Shown here in pieces: positions 8,865-17,909 of a stretch of 64,000 bases of DNA. The first letter of the stretch is position 1, and the number at the start of each line of letters is the position of its first letter. The notes beneath the pieces are model-generated. The model did no database searches and was not told the DNA's origin. It saw nothing but the letters and a program-made list of their open reading frames with translations. Both the position numbers and the translations under genes were made by a program. Source of the DNA: JASHVB01 sp963780805 (GTDB lineage: Bacteria > Pseudomonadota > Alphaproteobacteria > Acetobacterales > Acetobacteraceae). The stretch is taken from NCBI GenBank assembly GCA_963780805.1, contig CAWADP010000008.1, forward strand, positions 434,001-498,000. Reading direction: 5' to 3'.

Positions 8865-8926
8865 GGCCGTGGGCCGCACCCCGCGCCTAGCATCCATCCG
8901 ATAAGGCAAAAGGAATGGAGGGGACG

Positions 8927-9250
8927 ATGGCAAAAGCGGCAAACGCGCACGAAAGGCGCATTCATGTCCGTGCCATCCGGCTATGGCGTGAGGACGGCTC
9001 CCCGGAGGGGCGCCTGAGCGAGTTCCTGGAACGCGCCCGCGAACTGCAGGCGTTCGAGGACCACCCCGACGCGGCCCTGCTGCCGAATCCGATGGCACTG
9101 CACCACGGGCAGATGGAACCGGAGCAACCGGTCGAGGAAGCCGAACTGATGGAGAATTTGGGCGAGTTCCCCGGCCGCAGCGACCAGGGGGACCGCAGGC
9201 CCGTGCCGATGACACGCCGCAGGGCCCGCCAGGTGCTGCGGGAAGGTTGA
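8927..9250 (+). CDS. DUF2934 family protein
   Basis: A 107-residue protein with the DUF2934 signature HERRIHVRAIRLWREDGSPEG followed by EFLERARELQ. The family is small, basic and common in alphaproteobacteria, function unknown. The ATG at 8927 is chosen over that at 8915 because GGAGGGG lies directly before it. The perfect FNR-type box upstream suggests expression under low oxygen, like many DUF2934 genes near stress genes. Its stop touches the open frame of the next gene, so co-transcription is likely. Confidence 0.75.
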   Translation: MAKAANAHERRIHVRAIRLWREDGSPEGRLSEFLERARELQAFEDHPDAALLPNPMALHHGQMEPEQPVEEAELMENLGEFPGRSDQGDRRPVPMTRRRARQVLREG

Positions 9251-9372
9251 ACCAGTGCGTCACGCCGGCGGCGTCATCGCACCGTCCGGCCATCATGGAG
9301 GCGGCGATGTTCACTCCTGGGCAACATTTTGCTGTCACTGTCCCGCCCGGCCCTAGCCGGAGCGACCGGAGA

Positions 9373-10575
9373 ATGAACCCACAGGCGACCGAAGCGCCCC
9401 CGCGCCGGCTTCTCGTGGTGGACGACGAACTTGTCGAACGCATGCTGGTGGCGCGCGCGGTCGCGCCGCTCGGCTTCGCTGTGGACACTGCCGGCAGCAT
9501 TGAGGAGGCGACCGGCCTGCTGCGACGGCATGTCTATCAGGCGGTCGTACTCGACCTGGCGCTGGGCGAAAGCGAGGGGATCAGCCTGCTGCCTGCATTG
9601 CAGACCGGCGCGATCGATGCGCTGCTGATCTTCGTCTCCGGCATGGACGATAGGGTGCGCGCCGCCAGCGCCCGTCTGGCCGGCACGCTCGGCCTGCGCG
9701 TGGCCGGCGCGCTGCCCAAGCCGGTCGCCCCCGGCGCACTGCGCTCCTTGCTTGGAAGCAGCCCCGAACGTCCCGTGCCGCCGCTCGGCCCGACAGCTTT
9801 GCGCCCCACCGAGCCGGAGCTCGCCCAGGCGCTGGTGCGCCACCGGATCGAGGCGGCGTTCCAGCCAAAAGTGGCACTGCATACCGGCGCGATCGTCGGC
9901 GTGGAGGCGCTGGCCCGCTGGCGCCGTCCGGATGCCACCGAACTGGCGCCGGACGTGTTCATCCCGCTGGCCGAGGCCACCGGCCTGATCGTCCCGCTCA
10001 CGGAGCAAATCCTGCTCAATTCGTTCATCGCGTGCCGGCACTGGCAGGCGAGCTTCCCGGGCTGCGGTGTGGCGGTGAACATCTCCCCCCTGGCGCTGGC
10101 CAACCCGGCGCTGCCGGACGAGATCGATGAGATGCTGCGCCACGCCGCCCTGCCGCCCTCGGCGCTGACCGCTGAAATCACCGAAAGCATGATCATCGCC
10201 GACCCCGTCCTGGCGGCCGAGGTGGTGACGCGGCTGCGCATCAAGGGCATCGGCCTGTCGATCGATGATTTCGGCACCGGCCACTCCTCGCTGCTGCAGC
10301 TGATGCAGCTGCCGTTCACCGAGTTGAAGATCGACCGCTCCTTCGTCGCCGCCTGCGAAACCGATCCGGAAGCGCTGAAGATCATCCGCGCCACGGTGTC
10401 GCTGGCGCATGAGCTGGGCATGTCGGTGGTGGCGGAAGGGATCGAGACCGCCTCGGTCGCACGGCTTCTGGCGGCGGTGGGGTGCGACGTGGGCCAGGGC
10501 TGGTACTTTGCCCGTGCCATGTCCGCCGCAGCGCTGGAGGAATGGTTGACCAGGGGTGCGGCGGTCCCGGCGTAG
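9373..10575 (+). CDS. Response regulator with EAL domain (cyclic-di-GMP phosphodiesterase)
   Basis: About 400 residues: an N-terminal receiver domain (LLVVDDE acidic pocket, VVLDLAL phospho-acceptor Asp, LPKP lysine) then a full EAL domain. Catalytic residues look complete: GVEALARWRR, NISPLAL, EITESMI, IDDFGTGHSS, LKIDRSF, VAEGIET and GQGWYF. It should hydrolyse c-di-GMP under control of phosphorylation, as RocR-type proteins do. The sensor kinase is not in the window, although the sensor at the left edge is a distant candidate. The open frame begins at 9247; I prefer the ATG at 9373 immediately before the receiver fold, preceded by CCGGAG. Confidence 0.88.
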   Translation: MNPQATEAPPRRLLVVDDELVERMLVARAVAPLGFAVDTAGSIEEATGLLRRHVYQAVVLDLALGESEGISLLPALQTGAIDALLIFVSGMDDRVRAASARLAGTLGLRVAGALPKPVAPGALRSLLGSSPERPVPPLGPTALRPTEPELAQALVRHRIEAAFQPKVALHTGAIVGVEALARWRRPDATELAPDVFIPLAEATGLIVPLTEQILLNSFIACRHWQASFPGCGVAVNISPLALANPALPDEIDEMLRHAALPPSALTAEITESMIIADPVLAAEVVTRLRIKGIGLSIDDFGTGHSSLLQLMQLPFTELKIDRSFVAACETDPEALKIIRATVSLAHELGMSVVAEGIETASVARLLAAVGCDVGQGWYFARAMSAAALEEWLTRGAAVPA

Positions 10576-10674
10576 GGCCGGCTGACATGGGGATGCGTCA
10601 TTGTCATCATCGCGTCCCTCGCGCCGGCCGGCATGTCGCCCTACCATCCGGTGGCAGCCCGGAGGGAACCCAAC

Positions 10675-11061
10675 ATGCCCGCCATCACCCGCGTAATGCT
10701 CGATGACCAGCCCGCGCCGGTCAGCCACTATTGCCATGTCGTCCGTGCCGGCAACCTGATCTGGGTGTCCGGCACCGTCGGCATGGACGCGGACGGCAAC
10801 ATCCCGGATGACGTGGTGGATCAGTTCGACCTCGCGCTGCATAACCTGGACCGCTGCCTGAAAGCCGTCGGTGCCGGGCCGGAACATGTGGTCAAGGTGA
10901 CGGTCTTCCTGATCGACATCGACGACCGCGAGCTGATCAATCCTGCCCGGCGGCGCTATTTCGGCGAACACCGTCCCGCCTCCACGCTGGTGGAGGTTTC
11001 CGAACTTGTGCTGCCAGAATTGGACGTGGAAATCGAGGCGCAGGCGGTACTGCCGGATTAG
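10675..11061 (+). CDS. RidA family protein (enamine/imine deaminase)
   Basis: A 128-residue YjgF/YER057c/UK114 protein. It shows IWVSGTVGMD, QFDLALHNLDRCL, VVKVTVFLIDI and RYFGEHRPASTLVEV with the conserved substrate-binding Arg, ending VEIEAQAVL. RidA proteins hydrolyse reactive enamine/imine intermediates released by PLP enzymes; a PLP aminotransferase-fold protein follows at 11362. Subgroup (true RidA or Rid2-7) cannot be fixed. The start at 10675 follows GGAGGGA. Confidence 0.85.
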   Translation: MPAITRVMLDDQPAPVSHYCHVVRAGNLIWVSGTVGMDADGNIPDDVVDQFDLALHNLDRCLKAVGAGPEHVVKVTVFLIDIDDRELINPARRRYFGEHRPASTLVEVSELVLPELDVEIEAQAVLPD

Positions 11062-11100
11062 AGCGTTTTTGGTCTGACGGGAGCGTTTGTCGGCCCTTGT

Positions 11101-11234
11101 CATGTCGGCGCTTGTCATGTCGGCGCCTGTCATGTCGGCCCTGTCATGTCGGCGCCTGTCATGTCGGCGCCTGTCATGTCGGCGCCTGTCATGTCGGCGC
11201 CTGTCATGTCGGCGCCTGTCATGTCGGCGCCTGT
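11101..11234 (+). repeat. 15-bp tandem array, nine units
   Basis: Unit CATGTCGGCGCCTGT, one unit shortened by a base at 11131. Open in both directions because 15 is a multiple of three, but the resulting peptides are simple repeats and are not taken as genes. It runs directly into the hairpin at 11231. Confidence 0.9.
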
Positions 11235-11276
11235 CATTGCGAGTTGCCACCGTCCGGTGGCAACTCGCAATGACAG
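11231..11276. repeat. Perfect 21-bp hairpin of the CATTGCGAG...CTCGCAATGACA family
   Basis: Arms 11231-11251 and 11256-11276 are perfect inverted copies around a 4-base loop (GTCC). It belongs to the dispersed TGTCATTGCGAG/GAAGCAATC word family found elsewhere in the window, and could terminate the RidA transcript. Confidence 0.85.
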
Positions 11277-11361
11277 GGGCACGCAGGGGCACGATGATGC
11301 CCTTCCCCCGCCCGGCCGGGCCGGCGCACAATAAGGGAGCAGCAGTCAGGGCGAATCGCCG

Positions 11362-12753
11362 ATGGACAGCCTTCCGGAGCACACTCGCAGCAACTCTGGC
11401 ATCATCGCCACCTATCGCGCACGCACACCGGGTTCCGCCGCCCTGGCGCGCGAGGCCGCTAACCTGTTCCCCAGCGGCATCACCCACGATTCCCGGCAGC
11501 TCGACCCGTACGGGATTTACATCGCCCGCGCCCAGGGGGCGCACAAATGGGACGTCGATGGCAACCGCTACATCGACTATTTCGGCGGCCACGGCGCCTT
11601 GTTGCTCGGCCACAACCATCCGGTGGTGACGGTGGCCATCCAGGACGCCCTCGCGCAGGGCACCCAGTTCGGCGCCAACCATCCGGGGGAGATCGCCTGG
11701 GGGCGGGCGGTGCAGCGCCTGGTGCCCTCGGCCGAGCGGGTGCGCTTCACCTCCTCCGGCACCGAGGCCACGCTGATGGCGCTGCGCCTGGCGCGCGCGT
11801 TCACCGGCAAGCAGACGATCCTGCGCTTCCAGGGCCACTTCCACGGCTGGCACGACCACATGACCAGCGGCTACTCAAACCACTACGACGGCTCTCCCAC
11901 GCCCGGCGTGCTTCCCGGCGTGGCGGAGAAGACGGTGCTGGTGCCGCCGAACGACCTCGATGCGGTGCGCACGGCGCTGGCCGGCAATCGCGACATCGCC
12001 GCGGTGATCCTGGAGCCGACCGGTTCGTCCTTCGGCCAGGTACCCATCGGCGCCGACTTCGTCCGCGCGCTGCGGCAGGCGACGCAGGAGCACGACGTGC
12101 TGCTGATCCTGGACGAGGTGATTACCGGCTTCCGCGTGGCCCCGGGCGGCGCGCAGGCGGCGTTCGGCGTGCGTCCGGACCTGTCGGCGTTCGCCAAGAT
12201 CCTTGCCGGCGGCCTGCCGGGCGCGGCGGTGGCCGGGCGGCAGGACATCCTGTCATATCTCGACTTCGGTGCGATGGCACAGCGCGGCCATGAGAAGGTG
12301 GCGCACCAGGGCACGTTCAACGCCAACCCGGTGTCCGCCGCGGCCGGCACCGCGGCGCTGACCATCATCGCCGAGAGCGATGCCTGTGACCGCGCCTCCG
12401 CCACCGCGGCGTCGCTGCGCGATGCGTGGAACAAGGTCTTGGAAGCCGAGCATGTGCCCTGGGCGGCCTATGGCACCTTTTCCGGCTTCCACCTGTTCTT
12501 CAATCCGCACGGCCGCGCGCTGCACCCGCGCCGGTTCGACGCGTCGGCGTGCGGCATGGAGGAGCTGAAGACGCAGCCGAAGCAACTGCTGAACCGCCTG
12601 CGGCTGGCGCTGCTGGTGAATGGCGTGGACGTTGGCGGCCGGATCGGCGGTTTCCTGTCCTGCACGCACACCGACGACGACGTGGCACAGACCGCCGAGG
12701 CGCTGCGCAAGTCGATCCGCATGCTGCGCCAGGAGGGAGAACTGCCGCCCTGA
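11362..12753 (+). CDS. Class III (HemL-like) aminotransferase
   Basis: 463 residues of the glutamate-1-semialdehyde aminomutase / class III aminotransferase group. Visible are DVDGNRYIDYFGGHG, TSSGTEATLMALRLARAFT, FHGWHDH, LILDEVITGFRVAPGG with the PLP-contacting Asp, and the Schiff-base lysine in AFAKILAGGLPG. It differs from true HemL (residues around the active site and C-terminus), and no tetrapyrrole genes are nearby, so I do not call it hemL. It probably acts on an amino acid or amine; the RidA gene just upstream fits removal of a reactive imine by-product. Confidence 0.75.
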   Translation: MDSLPEHTRSNSGIIATYRARTPGSAALAREAANLFPSGITHDSRQLDPYGIYIARAQGAHKWDVDGNRYIDYFGGHGALLLGHNHPVVTVAIQDALAQGTQFGANHPGEIAWGRAVQRLVPSAERVRFTSSGTEATLMALRLARAFTGKQTILRFQGHFHGWHDHMTSGYSNHYDGSPTPGVLPGVAEKTVLVPPNDLDAVRTALAGNRDIAAVILEPTGSSFGQVPIGADFVRALRQATQEHDVLLILDEVITGFRVAPGGAQAAFGVRPDLSAFAKILAGGLPGAAVAGRQDILSYLDFGAMAQRGHEKVAHQGTFNANPVSAAAGTAALTIIAESDACDRASATAASLRDAWNKVLEAEHVPWAAYGTFSGFHLFFNPHGRALHPRRFDASACGMEELKTQPKQLLNRLRLALLVNGVDVGGRIGGFLSCTHTDDDVAQTAEALRKSIRMLRQEGELPP

Positions 12754-12917
12754 TAGAGAGGGAAACCCGACGAGCATCTGAGGAGCATCGGGATAGCCGG
12801 CCTCAGGAGAAGATCCCCTTGCGGGCGGGGGAGTAATTATCCCCCGAACGCCTCGCCGCTGGGCGAAGTCGTCCGCTGTTTACTCTCCGTTAACCCGCTT
12901 GCGTTACACTCACCCCG

Positions 12918-14360
12918 GTGACCGTGATCGCCGCAACCGCCCTGCAGACCGCACGCCGGCTCGCCGCCAGCGGCGAGGATGCGGAGGCGAAACAGTGCTA
13001 TCTCGACGTGCTGCGCGACGATCCGGACAACGCCGCCGCCCTGGTGGAGATCGCTGTCCTGGCGGAGACGAGCGGCCACCGTTCCGCCGCCAGCACTGCC
13101 TATGCGCGGGCGATCCAGGCGGATCCGAGCCATTCCGCCGCCCGGACCGGTCTCGCCAACCTGCTGTACCGGGATAACGACCTGGTGACTGCCCGCCAGC
13201 ACTATCAGGCGGCGCTGGCCGCCGATCCCGGATACGCACCGGCCGAGCAGGGGTTGGCCCGCGTCCTGACGGCGCTCGGAGATCCAGCTGCTGAGGCACA
13301 CTGGCAGGCGGGCTTCACCGGTCGCGCGGTGGTGCCGCAGCGCTACCGGGGGCAGGGGACCGGCATTCCGTTGTTGCTGCTGGTCGCCGCTCGCGGCGGC
13401 AACATCCCCGTGCGGCACTGGATCGACAGCCGCATCTTCGCCGTTACCGCGGTGTTTGCCGACTACCACAACCCCGCCGATCCGTTGCCGCCGCACGTAC
13501 TGACCGTCAACGCGATCGGCGATGCCGACCTGTGTGGCACGGCCCTGTCTGGCGCCGAGCGCATTGTCACCGGCAATAGCGCGCCGGTGATCAACCATCC
13601 GGCCCGTGTGCGTCCAACCACACGGTTGGATATCGCCCGGCGGCTGGGCGAAATACGGGGCGTGATTGCGCCGCGGATCATGCCGCTGACACGTTCGGCT
13701 AATCTGGCGGACGTCGGCCTGGACTTCCCCATGCTGGTGCGGGCAACCGGGTTTCACACCGGTCAGCACTTCCTTCGCGTGGGGTCCTCCGACGCCCTGG
13801 CCGGGGCCGCAGCCGCCATGCCGGGCGAGGACCTGCTGGCGATCGAATATCTCGACGCACGCGGGCCGGATGGCATGGCGCGCAAGTATCGGGTGATGTT
13901 CATCGACGGCACCGCGTATCCCCTGCACCTGGCGATCAGCCGGGATTGGAAAGTACACTATTTCAGCGCCGGCATGGCTGCCGATGCGGCGTTCCGCGAC
14001 GAAGAACGCCGCTTCCTGGATGACATGCCCGCGGTGCTGGGTGCGCGCGCCATGGCCGCGCTCGCGGGCATCCGCTCGGCATTGGCCCTGGAGTATGCCG
14101 GCGTCGATTTTGCCCTCGCCCCCGACGGCTCGCTGCTGCTGTTCGAGGCCAACGCGACGATGGTGATCAACCCGCCCGATGCGGACCCGATGTGGGACTA
14201 CCGCCGACCGGCTATCGATGCCGCGCTCGATGCGGCGCGCGGGATGCTGCTGCGGCGCGCGCCGGCCGCGGGCAAGATGGAACGGGAGGCTGACGGAACG
14301 CCATTCCAGCATACCCGGGTGGATGCGGACCAGGCGGGCGGTCAACAACAGCCGCTTTGA
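12918..14360 (+). CDS. TPR protein fused to an ATP-grasp-like domain
   Basis: 480 residues. Residues ~1-130 form three to four tetratricopeptide repeats (CYLDVLRDDPDNAAALVEIA, YARAIQADPSHSAARTGLA, YQAALAADPGYAPAEQGLA). The rest resembles ATP-grasp ligases: MLVRATGFHTGQHF, DLLAIEYLDARG, YRVMFIDGTAYPLHLAIS and, near the end, LLLFEANATMVIN, which matches the metal/ATP-binding strand. Such proteins may ligate an amino acid or peptide or modify a partner held by the TPRs; the substrate is unknown. The start is GTG at 12918. It stands alone, with repeat-rich DNA after it. Confidence 0.65.
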   Translation: MTVIAATALQTARRLAASGEDAEAKQCYLDVLRDDPDNAAALVEIAVLAETSGHRSAASTAYARAIQADPSHSAARTGLANLLYRDNDLVTARQHYQAALAADPGYAPAEQGLARVLTALGDPAAEAHWQAGFTGRAVVPQRYRGQGTGIPLLLLVAARGGNIPVRHWIDSRIFAVTAVFADYHNPADPLPPHVLTVNAIGDADLCGTALSGAERIVTGNSAPVINHPARVRPTTRLDIARRLGEIRGVIAPRIMPLTRSANLADVGLDFPMLVRATGFHTGQHFLRVGSSDALAGAAAAMPGEDLLAIEYLDARGPDGMARKYRVMFIDGTAYPLHLAISRDWKVHYFSAGMAADAAFRDEERRFLDDMPAVLGARAMAALAGIRSALALEYAGVDFALAPDGSLLLFEANATMVINPPDADPMWDYRRPAIDAALDAARGMLLRRAPAAGKMEREADGTPFQHTRVDADQAGGQQQPL

Positions 14361-14473
14361 CACCGTCGCCGACCTGTTCGCCGTTGTAGAGCATCGGAAA
14401 GGGGACCTGTCGCACAAACGCGATGCCTATGCGCCGCGGCTCGGCGCACAGGTACTGTTACTGTTCTTATATA

Positions 14474-14551
14474 TTAGACGGCTTCGAGCAAGCCCGGGTC
14501 GGCGTGGCGGTGCATTGCCAGTCCGATGACCTGCTCGGTCAATGACTCTGC
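14474..14551 (-). pseudogene. N-terminal fragment of a GxxExxY protein
   Basis: Reads ESLTEQVIGLAMHRHADPG then LLEAV and a stop, matching the N-terminal helix and GxLE motif of GxxExxY (PDDEXK_3-like) proteins. The catalytic part is missing. It lies beside the inverted word-repeat elements at 14616-15014. Confidence 0.5.
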
Positions 14552-14615
14552 GAGAGGCACGCGGGACTCCGTGGCCGGAAGCATGCGGAACCCCGTGTTC
14601 CCCGTGGTTCTCCGC

Positions 14616-14755
14616 GCTTCCTCCGTACGAATCAAAAATAAATCAGCAACGCATAGGCCATGGGCGGGAAGCCACGGTGCGTGGCCTGCCGTTGGGTCGC
14701 GACATACCTTGCAGTGTGCGAACCGCTGCATTTTTTTGATTCGCGCGGAGGAAGC
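14616..14755. repeat. Inverted repeat, 23-bp arms
   Basis: Arms 14616-14638 (GCTTCCTCCGTACGAATC plus A-run) and 14733-14755 are inverted copies with two mismatches, enclosing ~94 bases with no gene. It lies within the larger gene-free block 14361-15280. Confidence 0.7.
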
Positions 14756-14868
14756 ACAGCGCGGCCGATTGGCCGCAACCAAACCCGGTACGGCGGCGGA
14801 GGCGATTTGGCGAACGAGTTGCCAGATCACATTGTGACGGGCCAGCGTTCCGCCTCGAGGCAGACGCA

Positions 14869-15014
14869 TTTCTCACCGAGAGCCACCGAGGAAGGCAAAG
14901 CCACTGATGACCGCCGAGCAGCCATCTGAATGGTCCGCCTCCGCGGTGCGCATTGGGCGTCTTTCTCGGTGGCCCTCGGTGGCTTTGCCTTCCTCGGTGG
15001 CTCTCGGTGAGAAA
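14869..15014. repeat. Perfect 36-bp inverted repeat built of CACCGAG words
   Basis: Arms 14869-14904 and 14979-15014 are exact inverted copies (TTTCTCACCGAGAGCCACCG onward to CAAAGCCAC), 74 bases apart. The arm itself repeats the word CCACCGAG, and the loop side carries more copies (CTCGGTGGCCCTCGGTGGC). It shares this word-repeat architecture with 35732-35850 and 40546-40641. Confidence 0.85.
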
Positions 15015-15280
15015 CCTTGCTGGCTGCCGCTCGCGCGATGGCAGGGGAGGCAGAATACCACTTCTCCCGCTCGCCATTTGAGCGGTTGCCCGGGACATCC
15101 AGGCCCGCACGACGGCGAACTGGAGCCAACGAAATCGACAGTCACATTAGAATCGTCGCGGCCTGCGAAGAATTTGCAGGTTAGTAGTGCAGAGGACCAC
15201 GGGGAACACGTAGGGTGACGCTCGCGGTGGTAGCGGCGCGGTTGCGGTGCGCGGCGTCCTGGCGCTCCATGCTGGCCGGC

Positions 15281-17656
15281 ATGGCACACCCAACCACGAC
15301 CACCCAGGGCAGTACGCGTCGCGGCTTGTTCGGTCTGCTGGCGTCCGTGCCGCTAGCCCGTGTCGCGTCGGCGCGCCCCACCGCAACGGCGCTGCATCTG
15401 CCGGGCGCGTCGGCATCGGTCGAGATCGTCACCGATCGCTGGGGCATTCCGCACATCACCGCCGCCAGCCAGCAGGATGCGTTCTTCGGCCAGGGCTACG
15501 CCGCTGCCATCGCGCGGCTTTGGCAGTTGGATCTGGTGCGCCGGCGGGTGCTGGGGCGCCTCGCGGCGGCCGGCGGCAGGCGCTACCTGCCGTTCGATGT
15601 CGCAGCCCGCACTCGCCTGTTCCGCGGCGATGTGGCAGCCGAGTGGGCGCACCACGACCCGCGCGTGAAGCCGCTGGCGCAGGCCTGGGTGCGCGGAGTG
15701 AATGCCCGCATCGGCCAAGTGCTGGCGGATATCGCCCTGCTGCCGCCGGAGTTCCATGCGCTCGACATGCAACCCGAGCCATGGGGTGCGGATGACCTGA
15801 TCCTGCTTCGCGGCGGGTGGGTGCCAAACCTGCCAGCCGAGATGCGCCGCGCCGTGCTGGCTTGCCGCGGCGCCCTGGCGCTGGATGCGCTGGTGCAGCC
15901 GCTCGACCCGCCGGTGCCTCTGCGCGTGCCCGATGGCCTCGATCCATGCCGGCTGAGCCCCGGGCAACTGGATCTGTATCACCTGTGGAGCGCACCATTG
16001 CCCGAGCTTGCCGCCCGGCGGCACAGCGCGCTGGGGCCGGCGGATACGCCCGTCGCGGTGCCGCACTGGGCCGATGCGGATGCGCAGCAGGGCAGCAACG
16101 CCTGGGCCATCGCGCCGGCCCGCACCGGAACCGGGCGCGCCGTGCTCGCCAACGACCCGCATCTGCCGGTGTCGGTGCCCGGCCCGCGCTTCATCAGCCA
16201 TCTGCGCGCCCCCGGCCTCGATGCGATCGGCACCGGCCCGGCGTTCCTGCCCGCGTTCTTCGAGGGCCATAACAACCGGATCGCCTTCGGCCGCACCGAT
16301 TTCCAGATCGACCAGGAAGACCTTTACGTCCTCGAACTTGACGCGACGGGGGAGCATTGGCGCCGCCAGGATGGTTGGCAGCCGGTCACCCGCATCACCG
16401 ATACCATCGCGGTACGTGACGGTCCGGCGGAAACCATCGAGATCAGGCTGACATCGCTCGGGCCCCTGGTGTTCGAGGACAAGGCGGCGCGCCACGCCCT
16501 GGTGGTGCGATCGGTGCTGCGCGAATGCGGGCTGTCGGGGGCACTGGACTGCATCCCGGTGGCGCTCGCCGGCGACTGGCGCTCGTTCCGCGCCGCCATC
16601 GCCACGGCGGTGCATGGCAGCAACTACCTGTATGCCGACGTGGACGCGAATATCGGCTGGCAGGTCGGCGGCAGGTCGCCGAGGCGCGTGGGATATGACG
16701 GGCTGATGCCCGTGCCGGCGGCCGGCCGGTATGACTGGAGCGGCTATCTGGCGATCGACGAACTGCCCTCACGCTACAACCCGCCCGAGGGCTGGCTCGC
16801 CAGTGCCAACCAGATGCCGTTCCCGCCCGGCTGGCCGGCGGATCGGGTCACCAGCCACGAATGGATCGCCGACGATCGCTACCGGCGCATCGTGCAGGTG
16901 CTGGCGCCAGAGCACCCGCATGCTGCCGCGGACAGCCTGCCGCTGCAGCAGGACACGCTGTCGCTGCGGGCTGGCGCGCTGCTGCCGCTGCTGGATGCGA
17001 TGCCCGGCGACGGCCGCGAGCACGCACGCGTTCTGCTGCGCGGGTGGCACCGTCGCATCGATGCCGACAGCCCGGCGGCGGCATTGTTCGAAGCGTGGTT
17101 TGCCGAGCTGAGTATCATGACGCGGCAGGCGCTGGTCCCGGCGCCGCTGCAGGACGTGGTGCACGCGCTACATCCGCAGGTCTTGGTCGCGTTGCTGACG
17201 GGGGCCGATCCGGCCCTGGGATCGCGGCGGCTGGACATCGCCACGCAGGCCCTTACCGCGGCGGTGGAGATATGGACGACATGGTGGGGTGGCTCGCCGT
17301 GGGGCGCGGTGCACCGCCTGGAACTGCATCACGCGCTGGCCGCACTGCTGCCGGATGCCACCGTGCCCGGCGGACCGAGCGGGGGCGACGCCACCACCGT
17401 CATGGGGCGCTGGTGGGGCAGCCTGTCGGCGCCGGTGGTGACGGGCGGCGCCAGCTACCGCCAGGTGATTGAGCCGGGCAACTGGGATGCGGCACGCTGC
17501 ATCAATATGCCGGGGCAGTCCGGTGAACCGGGCAGCCCGCACTATGCCGACCTCGTGCCGCTGTGGCTGGCCAACCAGACCATCCCGCTGGCTTACGCGC
17601 CAGACCGCTACCGCGCGCTGGAGGAGAGCGTCCTGCGCATCGAGCCGGCCGGGTGA
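15281..17656 (+). CDS. Penicillin acylase family protein (N-terminal serine hydrolase)
   Basis: About 790 residues. A Tat-like signal (STRRGLFGLLASVPLARVASA) points to export. The alpha chain starts VEIVTDRWGIPHITAAS and QDAFFGQGYAAAIARLWQLD, classic for the family. The autocleavage site and nucleophile serine are in DAQQGSNAWAIAP; beta-chain motifs include NDPHLPVSVPGPRF, FLPAFFEGHNNRIAFG and GSNYLYADVDANIGW. It hydrolyses amide bonds such as beta-lactam side chains or acyl-homoserine lactones, which family members cannot be told apart by motif alone. The open frame extends to 15215 and ATGs exist at 15269 and 15281; the start is uncertain. Confidence 0.88.
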   Translation: MAHPTTTTQGSTRRGLFGLLASVPLARVASARPTATALHLPGASASVEIVTDRWGIPHITAASQQDAFFGQGYAAAIARLWQLDLVRRRVLGRLAAAGGRRYLPFDVAARTRLFRGDVAAEWAHHDPRVKPLAQAWVRGVNARIGQVLADIALLPPEFHALDMQPEPWGADDLILLRGGWVPNLPAEMRRAVLACRGALALDALVQPLDPPVPLRVPDGLDPCRLSPGQLDLYHLWSAPLPELAARRHSALGPADTPVAVPHWADADAQQGSNAWAIAPARTGTGRAVLANDPHLPVSVPGPRFISHLRAPGLDAIGTGPAFLPAFFEGHNNRIAFGRTDFQIDQEDLYVLELDATGEHWRRQDGWQPVTRITDTIAVRDGPAETIEIRLTSLGPLVFEDKAARHALVVRSVLRECGLSGALDCIPVALAGDWRSFRAAIATAVHGSNYLYADVDANIGWQVGGRSPRRVGYDGLMPVPAAGRYDWSGYLAIDELPSRYNPPEGWLASANQMPFPPGWPADRVTSHEWIADDRYRRIVQVLAPEHPHAAADSLPLQQDTLSLRAGALLPLLDAMPGDGREHARVLLRGWHRRIDADSPAAALFEAWFAELSIMTRQALVPAPLQDVVHALHPQVLVALLTGADPALGSRRLDIATQALTAAVEIWTTWWGGSPWGAVHRLELHHALAALLPDATVPGGPSGGDATTVMGRWWGSLSAPVVTGGASYRQVIEPGNWDAARCINMPGQSGEPGSPHYADLVPLWLANQTIPLAYAPDRYRALEESVLRIEPAG

Positions 17657-17764
17657 TCCGTCCGCGATCAGGGCCGATGGTTGTTTCGAACGGTTGCGTA
17701 TCCAAAGGGCGGACATGCTTTGAATGCGAAAATCGGCGGAAATCCGTCTGCCCGCCAACTCATA

Positions 17765-17782
17765 CACAAACGACCGTTTGTG
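17765..17782. promoter_or_regulatory. Candidate operator palindrome
   Basis: CACAAACG-AC-CGTTTGTG is a perfect 8+8 palindrome 128 bases upstream of the VOC gene start, in otherwise unstructured DNA. The size suits a dimeric repressor of the TetR type; no such regulator is adjacent. Confidence 0.35.
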
Positions 17783-17909
17783 GAATTGCTTTGGCTTCCA
17801 GGCTGAGGCCCGACAGTGCTCAGTCTAGCGCGCGATTTGCCACAATTCGTGTTTTGACCCCATTCTTGGTCGGCGCGCAAGCGACGCTGCGGGATGAGGA
17901 ATTTGGCGC

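Noticed and set aside
11101..11276. CRISPR-like array
   Set aside because: Units are contiguous 15-mers with no spacers and no cas genes; a simple tandem repeat.
11087..11629. Possible repeat protein (MSAPV / SCRRL repeats)
   Set aside because: Produced by the 15-bp tandem array in different frames, lacks a ribosome site and runs into the aminotransferase out of frame.
9274..11859. 861-residue minus-strand open frame
   Set aside because: Runs across three genes and the 15-bp array (HDRRR repeats); a shadow, not a gene.
11362..12753. hemL (glutamate-1-semialdehyde aminomutase)
   Set aside because: Class III fold is clear but the sequence departs from HemL around the active site and no haem genes are near.
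14616..14755. Insertion sequence
   Set aside because: Inverted arms enclose only ~94 bases with no transposase and no clear target duplication.
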